From positions 1 to 64,000 of the forward strand of contig JAILOG010000011.1 of NCBI GenBank assembly GCA_024690965.1: a stretch of 64,000 nucleotides of DNA. Direction: 5' to 3'. Position numbers and translations under genes: made by a program. Of this stretch, positions 46,428 through 56,200 are shown in pieces. The DNA is from Clostridiales bacterium. Lineage in GTDB: Bacteria; Bacillota; Clostridia; Oscillospirales; Acutalibacteraceae. The notes beneath the pieces were generated by a model that was not told the DNA's origin, made no database searches, and worked only from the letters and a program-made list of their open reading frames with translations. The first letter of the stretch is position 1; each line of letters starts with the position of its first letter.

Positions 46428-48197
46428 ATGAGCAAAGGAATAATCAAAAAAATCGCCGGCCCGCTTGTAATAGCGGAAAATATGCGTGACGCCAATATGT
46501 TCGACGTTGTAAGAGTAAGCAAACAGCGTCTTATAGGCGAAATCATAGAAATGCACGCGGACCGCGCCTCAATACAGGTTTATGAGGAGACCTCGGGACT
46601 TGCCCCGGGAGAAGAAGTAGAATCTACGGGTGTGCCGCTAAGCGTTGAGTTGGGACCCGGACTTATAAAAAGCATTTACGACGGAATACAGCGTCCGCTT
46701 GACGATATAATGAAAAAATCGGGCAACAGCCTTCACAGGGGCGTAGAGGTTCCCTCGCTCAAAAGAGAGCTTGAGTGGGATTTTGAGCCTTGTGTTAAAG
46801 CAGGAGATAAAGTTTCGGGCGGTGATATAATAGGAACCGTAAAAGAAACGGAAGTGGTTCTCCATAAAATTATGGTTCCGCCGAATATGAGCGGAACGAT
46901 AAAATCCATTGTTCCCGGTAAGTATAATGTGGAGCAAACGGTCGCGGTACTTCAAACAGAGGACGGAGAAGAAAATCTTACGCTTATGCAGAAGTGGCCT
47001 GTGCGTGTAGGCAGACCGTACGCCAAAAAGCTTTCTCCCGATAAGCCGCTTGTAACAGGTCAGCGTGTTATAGACACATTGTTCCCGATTGCGAAGGGCG
47101 GCGTGGCTTCTGTTCCCGGACCTTTCGGAAGCGGAAAAACGGTTGTTCAGCATCAGCTCGCGAAATGGGCTGAGGCGGATATAGTTGTTTATATCGGTTG
47201 CGGCGAGCGCGGAAACGAAATGACCGATGTTCTCAACGAATTCCCCGAGCTTATAGACCCCAAAACGGGCAAATCTCTTATGGAGAGAACCGTGCTTATA
47301 GCAAACACATCGGATATGCCTGTTGCCGCCAGAGAAGCATCTATTTACACGGGCATAACCATCGCAGAATATTTCAGAGATATGGGTTATTCCGTTGCTT
47401 TGATGGCAGATTCAACTTCGCGTTGGGCGGAGGCTTTAAGAGAAATGTCGGGCAGACTTGAAGAAATGCCCGGCGAAGAAGGATATCCCGCTTATTTGGG
47501 CAGCCGTCTGGCTCAGTTTTATGAAAGAGCGGGGCGTGTTGTGTCTTTAGGAAAAGACGGAAGAGAAGGAACGCTTTCGGTTATAGGAGCTGTTTCACCT
47601 CCGGGCGGCGATATTTCGGAGCCTGTTTCTCAGGCTACACTGAGAATAGTCAAGGTTTTCTGGGGGCTTGATTCGGGACTTGCGTACAAACGTCATTTCC
47701 CTGCCGTAAACTGGCTTACAAGCTATTCTTTGTACACCGATATGCTCGGCAAATGGTATAATGAAGAAGTCGCGCCCGACTGGATGGAATGCAGACAAAG
47801 GCTTATGCGCCTTCTCCAGGAAGAGGCAGAGCTTGAAGAAATAGTTAAGCTTGTAGGAATGGACGCCTTGTCCGCGCCCGACCGATTAAAGCTTGAAGCG
47901 GCAAGGTCTATAAGAGAAGACTTTTTGCATCAGGACGCGTTCCACGAAATTGATACGTATACAACCCTTAAAAAGCAGCATATGATGATGAAGCTTGTTC
48001 TTTCTTATTATGACCTTTCGGCGGAGGCTCTGGAAAATAACGCAGACATAGAAAAGCTTGTATCTTTGCCGATAAGAGAGAGAATAGGAAGATTTAAATA
48101 CGTTCCTGTTGATAAGATAGACAGTGAATTTAAAAATCTGAATGAAGATCTCAGCCGCGACATAGCGGAGACAGCCGCGGCTTTAACAGAAGAATAA
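46428..48197 (+). CDS. ntpA: V-type ATPase catalytic subunit A
   Basis: 589 residues. This nucleotide-hydrolysing subunit carries the P-loop GPFGSGKTV (near 230) and the A-subunit-specific non-homologous insert (about 115-185). [20 protein letters not shown] and [12 protein letters not shown] are family hallmarks. It alternates with subunit B in the A3B3 head. Its start follows the F gene by 44 bases with a weak Shine-Dalgarno (AAGGGACTG, 13 bases upstream). Confidence 0.97.
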   Translation: MSKGIIKKIAGPLVIAENMRDANMFDVVRVSKQRLIGEIIEMHADRASIQVYEETSGLAPGEEVESTGVPLSVELGPGLIKSIYDGIQRPLDDIMKKSGNSLHRGVEVPSLKRELEWDFEPCVKAGDKVSGGDIIGTVKETEVVLHKIMVPPNMSGTIKSIVPGKYNVEQTVAVLQTEDGEENLTLMQKWPVRVGRPYAKKLSPDKPLVTGQRVIDTLFPIAKGGVASVPGPFGSGKTVVQHQLAKWAEADIVVYIGCGERGNEMTDVLNEFPELIDPKTGKSLMERTVLIANTSDMPVAAREASIYTGITIAEYFRDMGYSVALMADSTSRWAEALREMSGRLEEMPGEEGYPAYLGSRLAQFYERAGRVVSLGKDGREGTLSVIGAVSPPGGDISEPVSQATLRIVKVFWGLDSGLAYKRHFPAVNWLTSYSLYTDMLGKWYNEEVAPDWMECRQRLMRLLQEEAELEEIVKLVGMDALSAPDRLKLEAARSIREDFLHQDAFHEIDTYTTLKKQHMMMKLVLSYYDLSAEALENNADIEKLVSLPIRERIGRFKYVPVDKIDSEFKNLNEDLSRDIAETAAALTEE

Positions 48198-48233
48198 AGA
48201 CTAATTCCAAATGAGAAAGGAATGGTTTTAACA

Positions 48234-49604
48234 ATGCCAAAAGAATACAGAACCATAGAAGAAGTAGCAGGTCCGCTTATGCTTGTGCGCGGCGTTGACG
48301 ATGTAAGCTACAACGATTTGGGCGAAATTGAGCTTGTAAACGGCGAAATTCGCCGCTGCAAGGTGCTTGAGATAAACGGCACGGACGCGCTTGTTCAGCT
48401 TTTCGAAAGCTCTACGGGCATAAATCTGTCTAACAGTAAAGTAAGATTTTTGGGCAGAAGCATGGAATTGAGCGTCAGCCGAGATATGCTGAGCCGTGTT
48501 TTTGACGGTTTGGGCAGACCTATAGACGGCGGCCCCGAAATATTGCCCGAAAAGCGAATGGACATAAACGGTCTGCCTATGAACCCTGCTGCGCGTAATT
48601 ATCCTCAGGAGTTTATTCAAACGGGTATTTCCGCGATAGACGGACTTAATACCCTTGTTAGAGGACAAAAGCTTCCCATATTCTCGGCAAGCGGATTGCC
48701 CCACGCAAACCTTGCCGCGCAAATAGCGCGTCAGGCAAAGGTAAGGGGAACAAACGAGCAGTTCGCCGTTGTTTTTGCCGCTATGGGTATTACGTTTGAA
48801 GAATCCAACTTCTTTGTTGAAAGCTTTAAAGAAACAGGCGCTATTGACAGAACGGTAATGTTTGTAAACCTTGCAAACGACCCCGCAATAGAGAGAATTT
48901 CCACGCCGAGAATGGCACTTACGGCTGCAGAATATCTCGCTTTTGAGGAAAATATGCACGTGCTCGTAATTATGACGGATATAACAAACTATGCCGACGC
49001 GTTGAGAGAAGTTTCCGCGGCGAGAAAAGAAGTTCCGGGCAGACGCGGATATCCCGGATATATGTATACGGATTTAGCGTCGCTTTATGAGCGCGCGGGC
49101 CGTCAAAAGGGCAAAAACGGCAGCATTACGCTTATTCCGATACTTACAATGCCCGAAGACGACAAAACCCACCCCATACCTGACCTTACGGGATATATAA
49201 CAGAAGGACAGATAATACTCAGCCGTGACCTTTACAGAAAGGGCGTAACACCGCCGATAGACGTTTTGCCGTCACTTTCTCGTTTAAAAGATAAGGGCAT
49301 AGGCGAGGGCAAGACCCGTGCGGACCACGCAAATACCATGAATCAGCTGTTTGCCGCGTACGCGAGAGGAAAAGACGCAAAGGAGCTTATGGTAATTTTG
49401 GGTGAAGCGGCGCTTACGGATATAGATAAACTGTACGCTAAATTTGCCGATGAATTTGAGAGTAAATATGTTTCACAGGGCTATAACGCAAACAGAAGCA
49501 TAGAAGAAACGCTCGATATAGGCTGGAAGTTGTTATCTATACTGCCCAGAAGCGAGCTTAAACGTATTAAAGACGAATATCTTGATAAATACTACGGAAA
49601 ATAA
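48234..49604 (+). CDS. ntpB: V-type ATPase regulatory subunit B
   Basis: About 456 residues. This nucleotide-binding but non-catalytic subunit lacks a P-loop, with [19 protein letters not shown] at the equivalent position. [24 protein letters not shown] is the family signature. The ATG at 48234 is preferred, since the ATG at 48222 is only 1 base from the AAAGG. Confidence 0.96.
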   Translation: MPKEYRTIEEVAGPLMLVRGVDDVSYNDLGEIELVNGEIRRCKVLEINGTDALVQLFESSTGINLSNSKVRFLGRSMELSVSRDMLSRVFDGLGRPIDGGPEILPEKRMDINGLPMNPAARNYPQEFIQTGISAIDGLNTLVRGQKLPIFSASGLPHANLAAQIARQAKVRGTNEQFAVVFAAMGITFEESNFFVESFKETGAIDRTVMFVNLANDPAIERISTPRMALTAAEYLAFEENMHVLVIMTDITNYADALREVSAARKEVPGRRGYPGYMYTDLASLYERAGRQKGKNGSITLIPILTMPEDDKTHPIPDLTGYITEGQIILSRDLYRKGVTPPIDVLPSLSRLKDKGIGEGKTRADHANTMNQLFAAYARGKDAKELMVILGEAALTDIDKLYAKFADEFESKYVSQGYNANRSIEETLDIGWKLLSILPRSELKRIKDEYLDKYYGK

Positions 49605-49615
49605 GGTGACAAATT

Positions 49616-50284
49616 ATGGCTGTAACGCAAGTTAACCCTACCCGTATGGAGCTTACGCGTTTAAAGAAAAAGCTTGTTACCGCCACAAGAGGGCACAAGC
49701 TTTTAAAAGACAAACGCGATGAGCTTATGAGGCAGTTTCTCGATATGGTTAGAGAAAACAAAGCCTTAAGAGAAAAGGTTGAGCTTGGCATAAAGAATTC
49801 CAACAAAAATTTTGTTTTGGCGCGCGCGGGTATCTCAAATGAGGTTTTGGGTGCGTCTGTTATGGCGCCCGGACAGGAGATAAGCCTTGATATTTCAAAG
49901 CGAAATATTATGAGTGTGGATATACCCCAATACAGCATAAAGACAAGAACATCGGATCCTAATGATATATATTCTTACGGGCTTGCGTTTACGTCAGCGG
50001 ATTTAGACGACGCGGTAAAGTCGCTTTCAAATGTGTTTGAAGATATGCTGAAGCTTGCGGAGTGTGAGAAATCGTGCAGGCTTATGGCAAGCGAAATTGA
50101 AAAGACAAGGCGCAGAGTAAACGCGCTTGAACACGTAATGATCCCAGACACAAAAGAAAAGATCAAGTATATTACGATGAAGCTTGATGAAAACGAGCGC
50201 AGCACGCAGGTGCGCCTTATGAAAGTTAAAGATATGATGCTCAAAGAAACAATAGAAAAAAACAGAGCACAAGATATGAAATAA
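49616..50284 (+). CDS. ntpD: V-type ATPase subunit D
   Basis: 222 residues. This is the central shaft, with long N- and C-terminal helices. NPTRMELTRLKKKLVTATRGHKLLKDKRDEL-type N-terminus and RRVNALEHVMIPDTKEKIKYI near residue 165 are strong family matches. It closes the operon F-I-K-E-C-G-A-B-D (E. hirae order) and is followed by a terminator. Confidence 0.97.
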   Translation: MAVTQVNPTRMELTRLKKKLVTATRGHKLLKDKRDELMRQFLDMVRENKALREKVELGIKNSNKNFVLARAGISNEVLGASVMAPGQEISLDISKRNIMSVDIPQYSIKTRTSDPNDIYSYGLAFTSADLDDAVKSLSNVFEDMLKLAECEKSCRLMASEIEKTRRRVNALEHVMIPDTKEKIKYITMKLDENERSTQVRLMKVKDMMLKETIEKNRAQDMK

Positions 50285-50295
50285 ACAATATTATA

Positions 50296-50354
50296 AAAAC
50301 CGTATAATTATAATTAATCGCGCTAAAGGGCGATATTTGTGATTATGCGGTTTT
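50296..50354 (+). terminator. Terminator of the V-ATPase operon
   Basis: AAAACCGTATAAT pairs with ATTATGCGGTTTT (13 positions, one G-U). The loop has a small CGC...GCG inner stem. Confidence 0.65.
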
Positions 50355-50375
50355 GCGGTTTGGAGGAATTATTTT

Positions 50376-50843
50376 ATGGCGTTGGCGCTTTTACTTATGG
50401 GAACTCTTGTAATAACAGACCAGCTTACAAAATATATGGTAGTGAATTTTTTGATGCCTGTGGGCAGCGTGCCTGTGATAGGTGATTTTTTCAAATTTAC
50501 TTATCTTGAAAACCGCGGCGCGGCATTCGGCATTTTTCAAAACCAAAGATGGATATTTATTGTTTTAACATTCGCGATATTGGCGGTGATGCTTTGGATA
50601 TCGTTCAGATATGAGATAAAAAGCAAAATGCTTTTTGCATCGCTTGTGCTTGTTGCCGCGGGAGGAATAGGAAATCTGATAGACAGAATTTTTTTGGGAT
50701 ATGTTATTGATTTTATAAGTTTTTCGTTTTTTCCGCCGATATTCAACTTCGCGGACTGTTGTATAACGGTGGGTGCCGTTATGCTGCTTGTTTCAATGAT
50801 TTTTATAAAAAATCCGGCAGAAAAAAAGATAAAAGAAGATTAA
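50376..50843 (+). CDS. lspA: Lipoprotein signal peptidase (signal peptidase II)
   Basis: 155 residues. This aspartyl peptidase of the inner membrane cleaves prolipoproteins after lipidation. It has four membrane segments. DQLTKYMVV is in the first segment, NRGAAFGIFQNQ in the conserved loop, and the catalytic aspartates are in GNLIDRIFLGYVIDF and FNFADCC. GGAGGAATT precedes the ATG. It lies 4 bases before the pseudouridine synthase gene, the usual pairing in Firmicutes. Confidence 0.96.
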   Translation: MALALLLMGTLVITDQLTKYMVVNFLMPVGSVPVIGDFFKFTYLENRGAAFGIFQNQRWIFIVLTFAILAVMLWISFRYEIKSKMLFASLVLVAAGGIGNLIDRIFLGYVIDFISFSFFPPIFNFADCCITVGAVMLLVSMIFIKNPAEKKIKED

Positions 50844-50847
50844 CAGT

Positions 50848-51765
50848 ATGGAAATAATTGAGTTTAAAATAACCGAAAACAGCGGCGGCGAGAGAATAGA
50901 TAAGTCAGTATCCGAAAACACGGAGCTTTCACGCTCGGCGGCACAAAAGCTCATAGAGCAAAACGCCGTTTTGGTAAATGACGCTCCCGTTAAATCAAAT
51001 TACAAAGTGAAATTAAACGACATGGTGAAAGTGAATGTTCCGGAGCCTAAAAACATAGAAACAACGCCTGAAAACATACCGCTTGAAATCATATATGAGG
51101 ACGATTGGCTTTTGGTGGTTAACAAGCCCAAAGGAATGGTAGTTCACCCCGCCGCGGGAAATTACAGCGGCACGCTTGTAAACGCACTGTTATACCATTG
51201 CAAGGATTCACTGTCGGGCATAAACGGAGAAATACGCCCGGGAATAGTACACAGAATAGACAAAAACACAAGCGGCCTGCTCATAGTCGCGAAAAACGAC
51301 GCCGCCCACATAAAGCTTGCGCAGCAGATAAAAGAACACAGCTTTACAAGAGAATACGAAGCCGTGGTACACGGCACCTTTAAAAGCGAAAAGGGCACGG
51401 TTAATCTGCCTATAGGACGTCACGGCACAGACAGAAAAAAGATGGCAGTCACAAACAAGAACTCAAGAAATGCCGTAACACATTATGAAGTAATAAAGCA
51501 ATATGAAAAATACACCCATATAAGATTAAAGCTCGAAACGGGAAGAACACATCAAATAAGGGTGCATATGGCGTATTTGGGGCATCCTGTTGCGGGCGAC
51601 GACGTATACGGAAAGAAAAATACGGATAAAGAATTGTGCGGACAATGCCTGCACGCAAAAAAAATCGGATTTGTTCACCCCAAAACAGGAGAATATATGG
51701 AGTTTGACTCCGACCTGCCCGAATATTTTAAAAATTTTTTGAGCAAGCTCAAACCGGTTTGTTAA
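50848..51765 (+). CDS. rluD: RluD-family 23S rRNA/tRNA pseudouridine synthase
   Basis: 305 residues. An N-terminal S4 domain (about 18-75) is followed by the RluA/RluD-type catalytic domain with HRIDKNTSGLLIVAKN, where the Asp is the catalytic residue. The C-terminal LETGRTHQIRVHMAYLGHPVAGDDVYG is typical. The exact uridines modified cannot be told from sequence. The symbol is by closest family, and YlyB is the Bacillus equivalent next to lspA. Confidence 0.92.
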   Translation: MEIIEFKITENSGGERIDKSVSENTELSRSAAQKLIEQNAVLVNDAPVKSNYKVKLNDMVKVNVPEPKNIETTPENIPLEIIYEDDWLLVVNKPKGMVVHPAAGNYSGTLVNALLYHCKDSLSGINGEIRPGIVHRIDKNTSGLLIVAKNDAAHIKLAQQIKEHSFTREYEAVVHGTFKSEKGTVNLPIGRHGTDRKKMAVTNKNSRNAVTHYEVIKQYEKYTHIRLKLETGRTHQIRVHMAYLGHPVAGDDVYGKKNTDKELCGQCLHAKKIGFVHPKTGEYMEFDSDLPEYFKNFLSKLKPVC

Positions 51766-51805
51766 AGTGGCAAAAACGGTAAATATGTCTATTAAAATAA
51801 AAATA

Positions 51806-51835
51806 TTGACTTAATTTATCATATTATGATATCAT
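51806..51835 (+). promoter_or_regulatory. Promoter of the papain-like protease gene
   Basis: TTGACT (51806-51811) and TATCAT (51830-51835) are 18 bases apart. The upstream AT-rich element is identical over 17 bases to that of the V-ATPase promoter. Confidence 0.5.
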
Positions 51836-51873
51836 AAGGTAGATGTAGAATGAGCTTTTTTGGAGGAGTTATT

Positions 51874-53880
51874 ATGAGAATAAATAAAAGGATACTATCG
51901 ATGATATTAAGCCTTACGCTTATATTGGCATCGGTCACGTTTGCGGCTTCCGCGGATGCTCTTAATAAAAACGATTGCCGCAACTGCAATTCTAACGGAA
52001 CAGGCAGGTCAATTATAGGATACAGAGCCGAAAGTATGGCTCAAGGCGCACAAAGGTATGCGTCAAGAGGAGAAGATTTGCCTTCTTATTACGACGCGCG
52101 CACAACAAACTGTATTACACCCGTAAGAGACCAGTTTTCTTATAACTGTTGCTGGGCTTTCAGTATTATATCCGCGTCTGAGTCCAGCCTTATAAAGAAA
52201 AACGGCTATAATCTCAATAATATGGATCTTTCCGAGCTCCATCTTGTTTACCATTCGTTCGGTCCTGCGGCGGACGCTATGAATATGCTTGAAGGGGACA
52301 ACACTTACCCTGTTGGAAACACTAACCTTAACGTTGGCGGACTTATGTATATGTCAACTATAACTTTGGCGCGCTGGAACGGCGTCGTAAACGAGTCTGA
52401 CGCCAAAGAATATACGTTTCAAAGCGTTTCCGACGGCACACTTGATTTGAATGATCCCTCAAATGCTTACAAAAACAATGTTGCCGTATTAAACGAGGCG
52501 CGTTGGATATCTATGAAGGATACAAACTACATAAAGAAAAACATAATGACAAACGGCAGCGGTGTAATTGCTTATTACACAAATGATTCTTATATGAACA
52601 CCGCTACGTCGGCTTATTATTATGACGGTAACAGAGAAGCCAACCACGAGGTTTGTGTTGTGGGTTGGGACGACAATTATTCAAGAGAAAACTTCCTTGA
52701 AAACCATCGTCCCGCGCACAACGGAGCATGGCTTGTAAAGGGAAGCTACGGCACCGACTACGGCAACAACGGATATTATTGGCTTTCGTATGAGGACGTT
52801 GCGCTTAACAAAGAGGATGTATGCTTCCTTGATTATATTGATAAAGATACATATACACATAACTATCAGTATGACGGAACCTCAAACTTTACGGGATATG
52901 CAGACTCAACACCAACGGGAAAAGATGATAATACTTATCTCGGCGGCGGTAATATTGCAAACGTATATACCGCACAGGGTAACGAGATTTTAAAGGCGGT
53001 TTCGTTCTTTACCTGTGAGGCATATGTTAATTACGAAGTTAAAATCTATACCGGATTGCCGCAAAACGCAACATCGCCCACTTCAGGCACATTAAAGCAA
53101 AGCTTTTCGGGAAAAACAGACTATTGCGGATATCACACGGTTACGTTGCCAAAAAACGTAGAGCTTAAAGAGGGCGAAAAATTCGCGGTTGTAATAAAGC
53201 TTACAAAGGGCAGCGACAAATATATAACCCTTATGTGCGACTATACCGACAAATGGGCTTGGATAGGCTTTAATAACACCACGCACGCGGGAGAGAGTTA
53301 TTTCAGCGAAAACGGTACTAATTGGAAAGATGTCGGATTAAGCGACGGCGTTAACTTCAGAATAAAGGCTTTAACCGTTGACAACGATAATCCTGTTCAA
53401 ACAACAGATTCAGAACCCGATACTTCAACAGACACACATACAGATACCGCCACGGACACACACACCGACACTGCGGCAGACACCGCCACGGATACACATA
53501 CAGACACGGCGTCCGATACAGCGGTAGATACCGAATCCGAAGATGACGACATCATTATAATAATTTTAGATGATGAATCTGACAGCGATACTTTAACTGA
53601 CACGGAAAAAGTATCCGATACCGACACCGAGACGGTTCCCGAGAGATTCCTTTTAGGTGACGTAAACTGTGATAACGTTGTAAATATGGAAGACGTTACC
53701 TCTTTGCAAAAGATTATCGCGTTGCTCGCGAAACACTCGGATTTCGGAGAGCTTTCACGTGTTAAATCAGATACAAGATTTGATGATATAATAAATATGG
53801 AAGACGTTGTACTCATACAGAAATATATTGCAAAGCTTATTCCCGATTTTGAGGGAAGACTGATGATTCAGAATAAATGA
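51874..53880 (+). CDS. Secreted C1A papain-family protease with dockerin
   Basis: About 668 residues. The signal peptide (1-26) and a short pro-region are followed by a C1A peptidase domain (about 55-315): CITPVRDQFSYNCCWAFS with the active Cys, HEVCVVGWDDNY with the His. The usual VKNSWG reads VKGSYG, so the Asn that orients the His is replaced by Gly. A lectin-like domain (about 330-500) with FTGYADSTPT follows. A Thr/Asp-rich linker of about 60 residues (repeats of THTDTATD) leads to a type I dockerin with a degenerate second loop (DTRFDDIINMED). The ATG at 51874 has GGAGGAG upstream. Confidence 0.9.
   Translation: MRINKRILSMILSLTLILASVTFAASADALNKNDCRNCNSNGTGRSIIGYRAESMAQGAQRYASRGEDLPSYYDARTTNCITPVRDQFSYNCCWAFSIISASESSLIKKNGYNLNNMDLSELHLVYHSFGPAADAMNMLEGDNTYPVGNTNLNVGGLMYMSTITLARWNGVVNESDAKEYTFQSVSDGTLDLNDPSNAYKNNVAVLNEARWISMKDTNYIKKNIMTNGSGVIAYYTNDSYMNTATSAYYYDGNREANHEVCVVGWDDNYSRENFLENHRPAHNGAWLVKGSYGTDYGNNGYYWLSYEDVALNKEDVCFLDYIDKDTYTHNYQYDGTSNFTGYADSTPTGKDDNTYLGGGNIANVYTAQGNEILKAVSFFTCEAYVNYEVKIYTGLPQNATSPTSGTLKQSFSGKTDYCGYHTVTLPKNVELKEGEKFAVVIKLTKGSDKYITLMCDYTDKWAWIGFNNTTHAGESYFSENGTNWKDVGLSDGVNFRIKALTVDNDNPVQTTDSEPDTSTDTHTDTATDTHTDTAADTATDTHTDTASDTAVDTESEDDDIIIIILDDESDSDTLTDTEKVSDTDTETVPERFLLGDVNCDNVVNMEDVTSLQKIIALLAKHSDFGELSRVKSDTRFDDIINMEDVVLIQKYIAKLIPDFEGRLMIQNK
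53400..53545 (+). repeat. Thr/Asp-rich imperfect tandem repeat in the protease linker
   Basis: Short units encoding D-T-H-T-D-T-A-T repeat imperfectly across this segment. It is a typical flexible linker of secreted multidomain enzymes and a likely site of length variation. Confidence 0.7.
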
Positions 53881-53890
53881 ATGAATAATT

Positions 53891-53912
53891 AAGGGCTTCG
53901 TACGAAGCCCTT
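53891..53912. terminator. Terminator of the protease gene
   Basis: This is a perfect 22-base palindrome: AAGGGCTTCG, two central bases, CGAAGCCCTT. It lies just after the protease stop codon. Confidence 0.7.
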
Positions 53913-53943
53913 ATGTGAAATTTATGTGAAATTTATGTGAAAT
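53911..53943. repeat. Three 11-base tandem repeats before the ECF sigma gene
   Basis: TTATGTGAAAT occurs three times without interruption between the protease terminator and the ECF sigma gene. The 11-base period keeps copies on one helix face, so this could bind a regulator. No known site matches. Confidence 0.7.
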
Positions 53944-54012
53944 TTTAAAAATTTGTCTAAAAACCCTTAACTTAAGTGTTTATATTACAGAAGCGAAAAG
54001 GATGTGGGCTTT

Positions 54013-54543
54013 TTGCAAACCGATAATGAGCAAAACAGCAAAAAGCTGGAGCAGATTTACAATTTGTATGCAAAGAAATTGCTTGGCTTTGCGTATACAT
54101 ATTTTCATAACCAGTATGACGCCGAAGACGCCGTTGCCGCTGCTTTCGTAAAATTGGCAGACAGGCTTGATATGGTCGATGATCCCGAGAGCGCGCAGAC
54201 TAGGTCTTTGCTTATGGTCATAACAAAAAACATTTGTATTAATGTTTTGCGTGAGCGCAAAAAGGTGTCATATTTAGAAGACGTTAACTATAACGACAGC
54301 ATCGCGTCTGATGAAAATGTGTTTGACAATATAGAACTAAACGAGACAAAAGAACAAATAATAAAAGCCATCTGTTCGCTTAACGATATATATAAGGATG
54401 TGCTTACGCTGATGTATGTAAACAATCTTGATATTGCGCGGATAGCAGATACGCTCGACATATCGTATCACACGGCGCAAAAGCGTATAAAGCGCGGAGA
54501 AAAATTGCTGATCGAAATTTTGAAAGAAAAGGGGGTCTTGTAA
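54013..54543 (+). CDS. ECF-type RNA polymerase sigma factor
   Basis: About 176 residues. Sigma region 2 (YNLYAKKLLGFAYTYFHNQYDAEDAVAAAFVKLA) and region 4 (LNDIYKDVLTLMYVNNLDIARIADTLDISYHTAQKRIKRGEKLL) with the HTH are clear. Region 3 is absent, as in extracytoplasmic function sigma factors. I place the start at TTG 54013, 10 bases after AAAAGG. GTG 54004 is too close to it. The next gene begins directly after its stop and encodes a membrane protein with an anti-sigma layout. Confidence 0.92.
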   Translation: MQTDNEQNSKKLEQIYNLYAKKLLGFAYTYFHNQYDAEDAVAAAFVKLADRLDMVDDPESAQTRSLLMVITKNICINVLRERKKVSYLEDVNYNDSIASDENVFDNIELNETKEQIIKAICSLNDIYKDVLTLMYVNNLDIARIADTLDISYHTAQKRIKRGEKLLIEILKEKGVL

Positions 54544-55488
54544 ATGAAAAAAAATGAAATATTAAAAACCGCGTTTTTACAGGCCTCTGAAAAAGAATGG
54601 GCAGAACAAAGTGAAGCGCCGTTTGAAATGTCGGACAGCTTTAAGGCGAAAATGAACGAAATCGTTTCAAACACCAAAGCTGTCAATAATGAACCCGCGA
54701 CCCGAAAAGTCCGCCTGAATATATCCTATATGAAGAGGCTTTTGGTGGCTGCCGTTGTTATGTCGCTTTTTGCGGCAGTATCGGTTGTTACGGTATGGGG
54801 TATTGACGAGCGATACGGCTTTATAATGTCAGACACGCTTTACGGCTTGAAGCTAGAGAATAGCATAGAAAGAAGCTATGGCAGCCAGAATACAGACAGC
54901 GAAGAGAAGGCTTTAGCTTCGTCGTCCGATAGTGAGAGCGATCATGCAAATGAGGATACAGGCTCGGATACTCATGCTTATTCAGTTTCAACAGATAACG
55001 GTGTAAGTGATGTGGCTTCTGATGGTGACTGCCAAGCACAGCAAAGCGATTCTGATTTGACTGGAGACAGCACAGACTATGAAATGAAAGAAGAATCAGA
55101 TGTAGACGGCGCAAATCCGGCAACTGCGTCAGACAGAGACTCTGAATATATAGCCGCCAAATTTGCCCCGGTATTCTCCGATGATTATATCAGAACATAT
55201 ATGTTCGAAAATGACGACGTATTTATGCTCACATACGAAAGTAAGAACGCCACGGTTGAATTTTCTCAAAGAATATTCAGCATTGATGAATACATTCCCG
55301 AAACGACGAATACAACAGTGTTTACAGAGGTCAAAGGCGATACAACATATACGGTTGTTGCCAAACCCGATGAAAATATTACAATATTGTGGAGCAAACA
55401 CGGATATTCATTTATGATGTCTTCTTCACAGATAAACTACAAAGATCTTATCGAAATTGCGGAAACTTTAACTGTTTTTCAGGAGTAA
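54544..55488 (+). CDS. Putative membrane anti-sigma factor with DUF4367-like domain
   Basis: 314 residues. A cytosolic N-terminal 55 residues (predicted to bind the sigma factor) precede one membrane segment (about 62-83, LLVAAVVMSLFAAVSVVTVWG). A Ser/Asp-rich stretch of about 90 residues and a C-terminal domain (ITILWSKHGYSFMMSSSQINYKDLIEIAE) resembling DUF4367 follow. Such domains sense signals outside the cell. It starts one base after the sigma factor stop. It is 35 bases ahead of a dockerin-only protein gene, so the three form an operon. Anti-sigma activity is inferred from arrangement. Confidence 0.8.
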   Translation: MKKNEILKTAFLQASEKEWAEQSEAPFEMSDSFKAKMNEIVSNTKAVNNEPATRKVRLNISYMKRLLVAAVVMSLFAAVSVVTVWGIDERYGFIMSDTLYGLKLENSIERSYGSQNTDSEEKALASSSDSESDHANEDTGSDTHAYSVSTDNGVSDVASDGDCQAQQSDSDLTGDSTDYEMKEESDVDGANPATASDRDSEYIAAKFAPVFSDDYIRTYMFENDDVFMLTYESKNATVEFSQRIFSIDEYIPETTNTTVFTEVKGDTTYTVVAKPDENITILWSKHGYSFMMSSSQINYKDLIEIAETLTVFQE

Positions 55489-55523
55489 GCTATCGGTAAG
55501 ATTCGGGGGAAAGAGGGTCTGCG

Positions 55524-55937
55524 ATGAAGATTGGGGGAAAACTTAATAGTGAAAAAAGAAGCATTATTTTGATAATCGTAATGCTTCTTTTCGTGCTTTC
55601 GTCAATAAATTCTTACGCTTACGCGGAGAATAACCGTGTGTCAAACACAGAGGAAATAATTTCCTCATATTCCCATAAAAACAAATCGGGAGGGTTTGAT
55701 AACTCTTACAGATATTACGGCGATGTTAACAATGATACGCAGGTAAATATGTTAGATGTAACCTTGGTACAAAAAAATATCGCAAAGCTTAAAAAGTTTG
55801 ACGTGGCGGCGCGGATCGCGTCTGATGTAGACGGCAACCAGAAAACCGATATGGTAGATATAACCGTTATTCAGCGGTATATAGCAAAGCTTACAGACAA
55901 GCTTCCCGCGGGAAAGCTGTTTCACGTTATCTATTAA
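55524..55937 (+). CDS. Secreted dockerin-only protein
   Basis: 137 residues. After a signal peptide or N-terminal membrane segment (about 11-35, ending YAYA) and a 30-residue spacer, the mature protein is just a type I dockerin (GDVNNDTQVNMLDVTLVQKNIAKL, written by loops: GDVNNDTQVNMLDV and SDVDGNQKTDMVDI). There is no catalytic domain. It is transcribed with an ECF sigma/anti-sigma pair. AGAGGG precedes the ATG. It could compete for or occupy cohesins, or be the scaffold-sensing ligand of the signalling pair. Confidence 0.88.
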   Translation: MKIGGKLNSEKRSIILIIVMLLFVLSSINSYAYAENNRVSNTEEIISSYSHKNKSGGFDNSYRYYGDVNNDTQVNMLDVTLVQKNIAKLKKFDVAARIASDVDGNQKTDMVDITVIQRYIAKLTDKLPAGKLFHVIY

Positions 55938-55977
55938 AAGCTTACCTCTTTTATGAGAAATATAATTACTTTGAATC

Positions 55978-56004
55978 GCACGGATGAAGGTTGTTCATCC
56001 GTGC
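55978..56004 (+). terminator. Hairpin after the dockerin-only gene
   Basis: GCACGGATGAA / TTCATCCGTGC is an 11-bp stem with a 5-base loop. The T-tract is poor, so termination strength is uncertain. Confidence 0.6.
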
Positions 56005-56200
56005 GTTGTGCTGTCAACGCAATACAACGAAGTGACTTATTAAATGATTATCTGAGGGGATTCAGGCGTTTTGGCGACTTATGGGGAGCAAAAAGGATTT
56101 AATCAACCGTTGGGTTTACCTAATGCCGCGCGGGTGTCTGCTTTGTTTCGGCTTTTAACGGACAAATACGCAAACTTATTTTTATCCCGAAACAAAAAAC
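56005..56200. other. Intergenic stretch without a recognised gene
   Basis: This is part of the 332 bases between the dockerin-only gene and yebC. It is less AT-rich than other gaps and holds a reading frame of about 50 codons (56071-56223, TTG start) with no family I recognise. No RNA fold or mobile element remnant is convincing. Confidence 0.5.

Noticed and set aside
53755-53770. Partial parS-like CACGTG in the protease gene (TTTCACGTGTTAAA)
   Set aside because: Only half of the 16-base site is kept. Likewise TGTTTCACGTTATC near 55919.
53397-53816. 139-codon minus-strand frame rich in Ser and Val
   Set aside because: It is the reverse of the Thr/Asp-rich linker and dockerin of the protease. 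The low-complexity reading is an artefact.
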